Shown here one piece after another: positions 6,119 to 10,696 of a DNA stretch of 10,696 nucleotides. Made by a program: the position numbers and the translations under genes. Origin of the DNA: RUG11247 sp050945995 (lineage in GTDB: Bacteria; Bacillota; Clostridia; Christensenellales; Aristaeellaceae); the NCBI GenBank assembly GCA_050945995.1, contig JBMNUA010000071.1:1-10696 (forward strand). Direction: 5' to 3'. Under the pieces are notes generated by a model, which did no database searches, was not told the origin of the DNA, and saw only the letters and a program-made list of their open reading frames with translations. Every line of letters begins with the position of its first letter. Positions within the stretch are counted from its first letter, which is position 1.

Positions 6119-7010
6119 CTAGAGATGTAAATTCAATTTTACTTCCAGTTCGATATGATTTGAAAAGACAAAAGCTTTTCTTTGTTCATCAAACGTAGGG
6201 GCTGTTTTATGGATTAATCTGTGATGATTCGGGCATAGTATAATAATATTATCTGCATTATTGTTTTGGCTAGGGCAATACCGCACAAATCGAACGCGCG
6301 CGGACGGATGCATTTCCGCCATCTAGTGCCTGCAAAACCCTTGAGGTAGCGCTGCTAAGCCTGCGGATTTTGCAAGTTCAATCTGACGAAAATTCACCTC
6401 GTCGGCGCACGTCCCCTTTATGCGGTATCGCCCTAGAGGAGAAAGGCAAAATATGATGCGCTTCTACAATATGGACACCATATTCTTGAGTTGAGTGGCA
6501 ACAAACTTGGCAACGATACTGATAAAGCTTTTTTAGGTTTTCAATTATTTTGGGGTTGTAGATCCGAGTTTTCTGTGCCGACTGTCGCAATGAAATTGCG
6601 GCACTTGTGTCTTTTGCATTTATTATTGCCTCAATTTCTACATCGGAAAAATCCGGACCGATCTCAAAAAGACCGTCTAGTGCATTATTAACAATTTCAG
6701 AACTGGATGGATTGACCATCTGCAAAACAATATCAGTATAATCATCTAGATGAATGTCTTTTAATTGATTATGCATATCTATTACAGCGGGGGTCGGTTC
6801 GCGGTTAGCATAACCCCTCCTATGGCTATCAGTCAAAACATCGAATTCATCTCGCCTTTGCTTGAGATAGTTGTTTCCGCTACCAATCCTTACGGAAATA
6901 TCATTTATTGCGTTCGTTCTGTTGCGATATCCCAACGCCTTCACAGCGTCCAAATCAAATTTAGACAGATAATACGCTACTACAGATAATTTCACGTTTT
7001 GATCATTCAC
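6119..7010 (-). pseudogene. HNH endonuclease gene interrupted by a MITE
   Basis: The gene starts at a GTG (7010), with a G-rich ribosome site 8 nt upstream and an in-frame stop just before it. It reads 210 codons to a stop inside the inserted element. The N-terminal region with ALGYRNRTNAIND and YLKQRRDEFD resembles the domain before HNH nucleases of restriction-type defence proteins. The HNH core is cut in two: C167-x2-C170 and EAHH (183-186) on the first part, then CPNHH and IH on the part ending at 6119. Removing 6273-6433 plus one TA copy joins ILPFSS to SQNNNADN in frame and gives a 242-residue protein with the full Cys/Cys/Cys/His zinc site and HNH residues. As it stands the product lacks the CPNHH half and is presumably inactive. 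The second part opens at an ATG inside the element (6322) without a ribosome site. The gene is AT-richer than its surroundings. Confidence 0.88.
6273..6433. mobile_element. 161-bp MITE with IS630/Tc1-like TA target duplication
   Basis: The ends are GGGCAATACCGCACAAA (from 6273) and, on the other strand from 6433, GGGCGATACCGCATAAA. Over the outer 34 bp the two ends match at 27 positions, and similarity continues with one gap to about 49 bp. Each end is flanked by TA within CTAG (6270-6273 and 6433-6436). IS630-type elements are known to insert at CTAG and duplicate TA, so a non-autonomous relative of IS630/Tc1-mariner elements is inferred. The centre continues the symmetry loosely (TGCAAAA at 6331-6337, TTTTGCA at 6368-6374), so most of the element could fold into one imperfect hairpin. 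It encodes no transposase and would need one supplied elsewhere. It is GC-richer than the gene it broke, suggesting an origin in the host genome. Confidence 0.85.
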
Positions 7011-7055
7011 TTAAAACTACCCCCTATGTTAAATGATACCTATCCTATTAGTTCT

Positions 7056-7084
7056 ATTATATCAGAATGTTTGGGGGGTGTCAC
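7056..7084 (-). promoter_or_regulatory. Promoter of the HNH endonuclease gene
   Basis: On the minus strand -35 GTGACA (7079-7084; 5 of 6) and -10 TATAAT (7056-7061; perfect) are separated by exactly 17 nt. Transcription would start near 7049, about 40 nt before the GTG start codon. Confidence 0.75.
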
Positions 7085-7098
7085 TATTTGGATAAAGG

Positions 7099-7110
7099 AT
7101 ATCATGATAT
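7099..7110. promoter_or_regulatory. 12-bp perfect palindrome upstream of the HNH promoter
   Basis: ATATCATGATAT is a perfect palindrome ending 15 bp upstream of the -35 element. Its place suits a binding site for a dimeric regulator. Short AT-rich palindromes also arise by chance, so confidence is low. Confidence 0.3.
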
Positions 7111-7172
7111 AGTAAGCAACGACAGACCAATTGAAATAGTGAAACGTGTACCGCATAGGTGTACCGGGCAAG

Positions 7173-7209
7173 AAAAAACCCCCGAAATCTCAATGATTTC
7201 AAGGGTTTT
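7173..7209 (-). terminator. Intrinsic terminator of the tRNA operon
   Basis: Reading the minus strand after tRNA-Leu, AAAACCC then GAAATC pairs with GATTTC then GGGTTTT, with a short loop and T-rich end (plus-strand A-run at 7173-7178). It begins within 10 nt of the encoded CCA end of tRNA-Leu, the expected place for an operon terminator. Confidence 0.85.
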
Positions 7210-7213
7210 GTGC

Positions 7214-7300
7214 TGGTGCGGGAAACAGGACTTGAACCTGCATGAACATGCGTTCACTAGAACCTGAATCTAGCGCGTCTGCCAATTCCGCCATTCCCGC
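7214..7300 (-). tRNA. tRNA-Leu (CAG)
   Basis: An 87-nt class II tRNA. Acceptor stem GCGGGAA pairs with TTCCCGC. The anticodon stem CTAGA/TCTAG encloses loop TTCAGGT with anticodon CAG, reading CUG. The long variable arm has a TGAAC/GTTCA stem, and the T-loop is TTCAAGT. CCA is encoded at 7214-7216. It is the last gene of the Thr-Tyr-Leu operon, and its 3' end faces the AT-rich segment with the broken HNH gene. Confidence 0.97.
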
Positions 7301-7345
7301 GGATTGCCCGTTGTGCGGCGCGAGCGCCGAGCGGGTCTTTTGGTG

Positions 7346-7380
7346 AAGCGCCTCCCCCAGAAAGACCTGAGGGAGGGCTT
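7346..7380. repeat. Hairpin in the Tyr-Leu tRNA spacer
   Basis: AAGC plus CCTCCC (7346-7356) pairs with GGGAGG plus GCTT (7371-7380), with a one-base bulge and a 14-nt loop. An overlapping alternative pairs GGTCTTT (7334-7340) with AAAGACC (7361-7367). It probably folds in the precursor between the two tRNAs and may guide processing; it has no T-run for termination. Confidence 0.45.
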
Positions 7381-7381
7381 T

Positions 7382-7466
7382 TGGTGGGCAGGGGTGGATT
7401 CGAACCACCGAAGTCGTTGACGGCAGATTTACAGTCTGCTCCCTTTAGCCACTCGGGAACCTACCC
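7382..7466 (-). tRNA. tRNA-Tyr (GTA)
   Basis: An 85-nt class II tRNA. Acceptor GGGTAGG pairs with CCTGCCC with one G-T wobble. The anticodon stem CAGA/TCTG holds loop CTGTAAA with anticodon GTA. The T-arm is GGTGG-TTCGAAT-CCACC, the variable arm is long, and CCA is encoded at 7382-7384. It is the middle gene of the tRNA operon. Confidence 0.97.
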
Positions 7467-7497
7467 AAATACATTCCCATGGTGCTTCTCAAAACGA

Positions 7498-7573
7498 TGG
7501 AGCTGGCGATGGGACTCGAACCCGCAACCTGCTGATTACAAATCAGCTGCTCTGCCAATTGAGCTACGCCAGC
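7498..7573 (-). tRNA. tRNA-Thr (TGT)
   Basis: A 76-nt class I tRNA. Acceptor GCTGGCG pairs with CGCCAGC. The anticodon stem CTGAT/ATCAG holds loop TTTGTAA with anticodon TGT. The T-arm is GCGGG-TTCGAGT-CCCAT-like, the discriminator base is U73, and CCA is encoded at 7498-7500. It is the first gene of the tRNA operon, about 48 nt behind the promoter -10. Confidence 0.97.
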
Positions 7574-7620
7574 ACCGGGCGACTGCCCAACGGCGAACCG
7601 TTTCGTCGGCAACGAAATAA

Positions 7621-7648
7621 ATTATACACGATTTTGGAGAAAAGTCAA
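7621..7648 (-). promoter_or_regulatory. Promoter of the Thr-Tyr-Leu tRNA operon
   Basis: On the minus strand -35 TTGACT (7643-7648) and a perfect -10 TATAAT (7621-7626) are spaced by 16 nt. The near-consensus match is as expected for a stable-RNA operon. Confidence 0.85.
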
Positions 7649-7679
7649 TACCTTTTCGACGGTTTCACGGAATTTACAG

Positions 7680-7709
7680 TTTGCGGCGGGGTCGATCCCC
7701 CGCCGCAAA
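7680..7709. terminator. Strong 12-bp hairpin after the peptidoglycan-binding protein gene
   Basis: TTTGCGGCGGGG (7680-7691) pairs perfectly with CCCCGCCGCAAA (7698-7709) around a 6-nt loop. It begins 26 nt past the stop codon of the peptidoglycan-binding protein gene and precedes the tRNA promoter. The minus strand after the stem has no T-run, so it is a probable but not classical terminator. Confidence 0.55.
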
Positions 7710-7735
7710 ACAAAGCTATGCCGATGCGCGCGCAG

Positions 7736-8860
7736 TTACCGCTCGTTCAACGCCTGAATGAACGCCGCATCGGCGACACCGGTCTGCGCCATGCCGAGGT
7801 CCTTCTGCGCCGCCATCACCGCCGCCTCCGTCCACTTGCCGTACTTGCCGTCCGCCGTGCCGGAGAGGTAGCCAAGCTCGATCAGCTTTTGCTGGAGCTT
7901 GAGCACGCCTTCCCCCTCGTCGCCCGTCTGATAGGCATCGCCGTCCTCGGCGGGCGCCTGCGTCGCTTCGGGCGCTGACGCCGGCTCTTCGGGCAGGATC
8001 GAATCCGTCAGCGAGAAGTACACCGTCACCGGGAAGCCGCCCTCATAATAGGTGAGCGTGAGATACGAGATATCCGGCACATCGCCGTAGTTATAGCGTT
8101 TATAGATCGCATCCGCAGCGCCGGTCGCGATTTCGGAATTCGACTGCGCGCCGATCTCGCCGTCGGTGAACTTAAAGCCCTGCTGCACATCGCCCTGCTC
8201 GTTTTCAAACATCACCAGGATCGCGTCCTGCATCGAGACCTCGCTCAGCCCCTCGACCGCGCCCAGCTCGATGTTGATCTGCGCGCCCGCTTCGTTGCCC
8301 TTGATGTTATACTGCGTCGAGTAATTCTCGTAGTAGTATTCGGGCGTGAGGTGGCGTTCCACGGTCATGGTGACGGGCAGCTGATGGTGCGCCGCCTCGG
8401 CGGTGTCGCTCGCGGGCGTGCCGTCCTCGCGCAGCTGCGCGGTGAACGAGTAGGGTTCGCCGATCAGAATCGGGTCGTCCTTCGAGCCCCTGCCGAGCAC
8501 AAGCGGCGCGGGGGTCTCCTGTGCGACGGGCGCTTCGGTCGGGTCAGCCGGCGGGGCGGTAATCTCCGCGACCTCGGCAGTTGGCTCGGGCGTGGGCGCC
8601 TCGGTCGGCTCGGGTTCGGGCGTTTCATCCGCCCACGGGGTGGGCGTCGGCGTGGCGATCGCATCGGGCGCGGGCGTCGGCTGCGCCGGCTGGCTGCTCC
8701 GGTCGCCCGCAGAACCATTGACAATGCCAAAGAGTATCCATCCAAGCAGGAACCCGAGCACGAGCGCCATGAAGAACACCAGCGCCGTGCGCCTGCGATA
8801 CTTGGCGCGCAGCCTGCTGATTCGTCTGTCGTTCTTATCTCTGTATTCGGGATATCTCAC
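7736..8860 (-). CDS. Membrane-anchored peptidoglycan-binding protein
   Basis: This 374-residue protein has a basic cytoplasmic N-terminus, one transmembrane helix (about 26-47), and a low-complexity Pro/Thr/Glu/Ala stalk (about 57-120). An unrecognised extracytoplasmic domain (about 121-290) has Tyr-rich EYYYENYSTQYN and LTYYEGGFPVTVYF segments, followed by a second acidic linker. The C-terminal PG_binding_1 domain (about 312-374) shows GEGVLKLQQKLIELGYLSG, DGKYGKWT and AVMAAQKDLG. It should sit outside the cell, tethered to the membrane and holding the wall. No hydrolase motif is seen, so its role is binding or scaffolding rather than cutting. The GTG at 8860 has GGAGG 10 nt upstream. ATGs at 8890 and 8929 are rejected because the first would be leaderless with no ribosome site and the second lies upstream of the promoter -10. 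Confidence 0.88.
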   Translation of the reverse strand: MRYPEYRDKNDRRISRLRAKYRRRTALVFFMALVLGFLLGWILFGIVNGSAGDRSSQPAQPTPAPDAIATPTPTPWADETPEPEPTEAPTPEPTAEVAEITAPPADPTEAPVAQETPAPLVLGRGSKDDPILIGEPYSFTAQLREDGTPASDTAEAAHHQLPVTMTVERHLTPEYYYENYSTQYNIKGNEAGAQINIELGAVEGLSEVSMQDAILVMFENEQGDVQQGFKFTDGEIGAQSNSEIATGAADAIYKRYNYGDVPDISYLTLTYYEGGFPVTVYFSLTDSILPEEPASAPEATQAPAEDGDAYQTGDEGEGVLKLQQKLIELGYLSGTADGKYGKWTEAAVMAAQKDLGMAQTGVADAAFIQALNER

Positions 8861-8870
8861 GTTCGGTACG

Positions 8871-8875
8871 CCTCC
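8871..8875 (-). promoter_or_regulatory. Ribosome binding site that fixes the GTG start
   Basis: GGAGG on the minus strand, 10 nt before the GTG at 8860. It is the only good Shine-Dalgarno near the 5' end of this gene and lies downstream of the predicted transcription start near 8893, so it decides the start codon. Confidence 0.7.
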
Positions 8876-8899
8876 AATCCGCTTTTGCATGCGTAATTG

Positions 8900-8929
8900 A
8901 TTATAACAATTACAAATGTGTTTCGTCAA
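8900..8929 (-). promoter_or_regulatory. Promoter of the peptidoglycan-binding protein gene
   Basis: On the minus strand -35 TTGACG (8924-8929; 5 of 6) and a perfect -10 TATAAT (8900-8905) are 18 nt apart. Transcription would start near 8893. The 10-bp palindrome GACTATAGTC (8932-8941) abuts the upstream edge of the -35 and could be an operator. Confidence 0.75.
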
Positions 8930-8952
8930 GTGACTATAGTCCTACATTTTCA

Positions 8953-9636
8953 TCAAATCGCGAGCCCGCTGCCGTTTCGCTTCAAATACTCCTTCCAGAT
9001 CGTATAATCGGGCATGAAATGCGCTACGCGCTTCCAAAACGCGGGCGAATGGTTGAATTCGGCGAGGTGGCAGAGCTCGTGGACGACCACATAATCCAGG
9101 CACGCAAGCGGCGCGAGGATCAGCTTCCAATTGAAGCTCAAATTCCCCTTGGACGAGCAGCTGCCCCAGCGGGTGCGCTGGGCGCGCACGGCGATTTTGC
9201 CGGGCGCGCCGCCGATGATCGGCAAAAAGACATCGATGCGCGCGCGGATCGTCCGAAGCGCGAAGTCTTGAAGTGCGGGCATAAGGAGCGCGCGCACCTG
9301 ATCTTCATCCGCGGGGTCGGCTGTTGTGACATGAACCGCGTCCGGCGCGATCTCCACCCGCGGCGCGCCCTGTAAGATGCGCAGCACGCGGGGCGTGCCG
9401 GCGAGCGTGAGCGAATCGCCATCTCGGATCGCGGGCGGTTTGAGCGCTTCCTTCATGCGGATGATCCGATCGGCATGCTTTCTCACCAGCGCATCGACAT
9501 CCGAAAGCCGCGCGTGCCTGGGCGCGTACACGCGCGTGAGCCCGCCCTCGAGCGCCTGGATGCGCACATCGTTTCTGCGCGCGCGCACGAGGGTATATTC
9601 CAGCTGCAATTTGCCCGCGCGAACCGTGCGTTTCAC
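8953..9636 (-). CDS. YgjP-type zinc metallopeptidase (M48-like)
   Basis: This 227-residue protein has the signature of the YgjP/DUF45 metallopeptidase family. RWGSC is at about 156-160, then a predicted helix before HELCH (186-190), with the third zinc ligand at H196 and FW following (SPAFW). This is the HExxH-x5-H pattern with catalytic Glu 187. No transmembrane helix or signal peptide is seen, so it is cytoplasmic. The natural substrate of this family is not well established. The GTG at 9636 was chosen: it lies 5 nt past the stop of the MreB-like gene, with CAGG about 8 nt upstream. The open frame to 9735 would overlap that gene by about 90 nt. Close packing suggests coupled expression with the MreB-like gene. 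No terminator hairpin with a T-run is seen after it. Confidence 0.9.
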   Translation of the reverse strand: MKRTVRAGKLQLEYTLVRARRNDVRIQALEGGLTRVYAPRHARLSDVDALVRKHADRIIRMKEALKPPAIRDGDSLTLAGTPRVLRILQGAPRVEIAPDAVHVTTADPADEDQVRALLMPALQDFALRTIRARIDVFLPIIGGAPGKIAVRAQRTRWGSCSSKGNLSFNWKLILAPLACLDYVVVHELCHLAEFNHSPAFWKRVAHFMPDYTIWKEYLKRNGSGLAI

Positions 9637-9641
9637 GCGCG

Positions 9642-10658
9642 TTACCTGCGCTGGGCGAGCGCCATGCGCTGCCAGACGAGCGATTGATAGCGGTCGGGCT
9701 CGAGCAGCATTGCGCGGATGCCCTTGATGCCGCACAGCGCGGGCGCTTCCGCGATCGAGCAGGGGATGCCGAGCGTATCGCCGATCAATTTATCCAGACC
9801 GGGGATTTGCGCGCCGCCGCCGGCGAGCGTTGCTCCCACGTCGTTCAAATCCGCGGACAGCTCCTCCGGCGCGTTGGCGATCACCGCACTGCACATGCCC
9901 ATCAGCTCCCGCAGCGGGTCTTGGCAGAGCCGGGTGATCATCTCCGGCGCAATTTCCACAAGCCGCGGCAGGCGGGCGAACAGATCCAGACCCGCGGCGC
10001 GCGCCTTCACCTTCGACACATCACCCGGGTGCGCCGAGGCAAGCGCGAGCTTGATATCCTCCGCTGTGCGAAAGCCCGCCGCGAATCCATATTCCGCCTT
10101 CAGCGCGTCGATGATCCGCTCATTGACGCGGTTCATGCCATAGGGCAGGCTGCCGAACGCCGCCTGCCTGCCCATCGAGAACAATGTCGCGGTCATCTTG
10201 CCCGCGCCGACATCGATGACGAACGTCGCCTGCGGGCCCATGAGATCGACGCCGCTGCCCAGCGCGCACACCGCGTCCGAGCGCACCAGCGCGACGTCCG
10301 TCGCGCCCGCGTCGAGCGCCGCCTGCATCAGCGCTTCCCGGTACGCGGGGCGGGCGAACGGCGCGCACGAGATCAGCACCGCGTGTCTGCGGCGTTTCTC
10401 CGCCTCCGCCCGACGGAACAGCCATTGGAACATCCGCTGCGCGTACATCGTCGATTCGGGTACGCCGTCGCGCAGCGAGCCTTCCACCGTCAGCCCCTTG
10501 GGCGCTCTGCCCAGAAGCCGCCAAGCGTTCTCCCCGACGTATGCCGCCGAGCCGTCCTCGCGCATGGCAATATACGACGGTTCATCCAAGATCAGTCCCG
10601 CCGCGCCCGCCATGCGCACCTGCTGCGTGCCGAGGTCTATGCCGGTATCCCAGCGCAT
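9642..10658 (-). CDS. MreB-like actin homologue, divergent
   Basis: This 338-residue protein spans the usual MreB length. Phosphate-1 loop DTGIDLGT is at 4-11. LDEPSYIAM, VGENAWRLLGRAP and LRDGV match MreB landmarks in order. Phosphate-2 is VIDVGAGKM (about 147-155), where MreB usually has DIGGGT. TAEDIK aligns with MreB TAERIK, and the adenosine motif is GATLAGGGAQIPGLDKL (about 275-291). The MreB IEEP(x)AAAIG segment, carrying the catalytic Glu, reads VRSDAVCALG here. It is therefore an actin-fold, nucleotide-binding cytoskeletal protein, possibly weak in ATP hydrolysis. MreB family proteins form membrane-bound filaments that guide wall synthesis. No mreC or mreD is next to it, so it may be a paralogue of the main MreB. 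The ATG at 10658 has a GGGGGT site 7 nt upstream; an ATG at 10688 lies next to the predicted -10. Confidence 0.88.
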   Translation of the reverse strand: MRWDTGIDLGTQQVRMAGAAGLILDEPSYIAMREDGSAAYVGENAWRLLGRAPKGLTVEGSLRDGVPESTMYAQRMFQWLFRRAEAEKRRRHAVLISCAPFARPAYREALMQAALDAGATDVALVRSDAVCALGSGVDLMGPQATFVIDVGAGKMTATLFSMGRQAAFGSLPYGMNRVNERIIDALKAEYGFAAGFRTAEDIKLALASAHPGDVSKVKARAAGLDLFARLPRLVEIAPEMITRLCQDPLRELMGMCSAVIANAPEELSADLNDVGATLAGGGAQIPGLDKLIGDTLGIPCSIAEAPALCGIKGIRAMLLEPDRYQSLVWQRMALAQRR

Positions 10659-10688
10659 ATGTAATACCCCCAAGAAAATGTCTTCCAT

Positions 10689-10694
10689 AGTATA
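10689..10694 (-). promoter_or_regulatory. Possible -10 element of the MreB-like gene
   Basis: TATACT on the minus strand (5 of 6 consensus) lies 31 nt before the ATG at 10658. The matching -35 would fall outside the window, so the promoter cannot be confirmed. Confidence 0.35.
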
Positions 10695-10696
10695 GC

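Noticed and set aside
6119..6322. Separate 67-codon gene with a CPNHH motif
   Set aside because: Its start codon lies inside the inserted element without a ribosome site; it is the severed C-terminal part of the HNH gene.
7099..7165. CRISPR-like repeats
   Set aside because: Only one short palindrome and one pair of 7-bp repeats occur; there is no regular repeat-spacer pattern anywhere in the window.
8861..8929. Longer N-terminus (ATG at 8890 or 8929) for the peptidoglycan-binding protein
   Set aside because: These codons lie at or upstream of the predicted transcription start; the only Shine-Dalgarno points to the GTG at 8860.
9637..9735. Longer N-terminus for the metallopeptidase
   Set aside because: It would overlap the 3' end of the MreB-like gene in another frame and lacks a ribosome site; the GTG at 9636 fits better.
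9684..10664. Plus-strand open frame of 326 codons
   Set aside because: Antisense to the MreB-like gene, rich in Arg/His/Ala without motifs; explained by GC-rich shadow coding.

Overview
The window looks like chromosomal DNA of a GC-rich Bacillota (Clostridia-like) bacterium. The grounds are strong GGAGG-type ribosome binding sites, near-consensus TTGACA/TATAAT promoters, CCA-encoding tRNA genes, a tRNA-Thr with U73, and a phage-shock-associated gene set known from Bacillus. The assignment is an inference; no marker gene fixes the species. All recognised genes lie on the minus strand, so transcription runs from high to low coordinates.

From the right, an MreB-like actin homologue (9642-10658) is followed after 5 nt by a YgjP-type zinc metallopeptidase (8953-9636). 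Next is a single-pass membrane protein with a Pro/Glu/Thr-rich stalk and a C-terminal peptidoglycan-binding domain (7736-8860), which has its own promoter. A three-tRNA operon follows, Thr(TGT)-Tyr(GTA)-Leu(CAG), with a consensus promoter and a terminator.

Just past the 3' end of tRNA-Leu the DNA becomes visibly AT-richer (about 5230-7160). This segment looks like a small acquired island. It holds an HNH endonuclease gene split by a 161-bp miniature inverted-repeat element, and a gene for a probable mono-ADP-ribosyltransferase that retains R, STS and ExE motifs. Removing the element plus one TA target copy restores the HNH frame exactly.

The left half is a six-gene run behind one strong promoter at about 5156-5184: an SPFH/band-7 protein with three C-terminal zinc ribbons, a zinc-ribbon membrane protein, a TPM-domain membrane protein, an AAC(3)-family acetyltransferase, a YwqK/MORN-type repeat protein and a cupin. 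The first three match the composition of the Bacillus subtilis ydjGHI genes, which sit with pspA in an envelope-stress locus. No pspA is present here. The last three have no obvious link to that module beyond co-directional close packing.

There is no gene-free stretch longer than 300 bases. The intergenic gaps hold promoters, hairpins and terminators, listed individually. The strongest items for follow-up are the ADP-ribosyltransferase with an inverted repeat over its promoter, the element that broke the HNH gene, the pspA-less SPFH/zinc-ribbon/TPM module, and the MreB paralogue lacking the usual catalytic glutamate motif.
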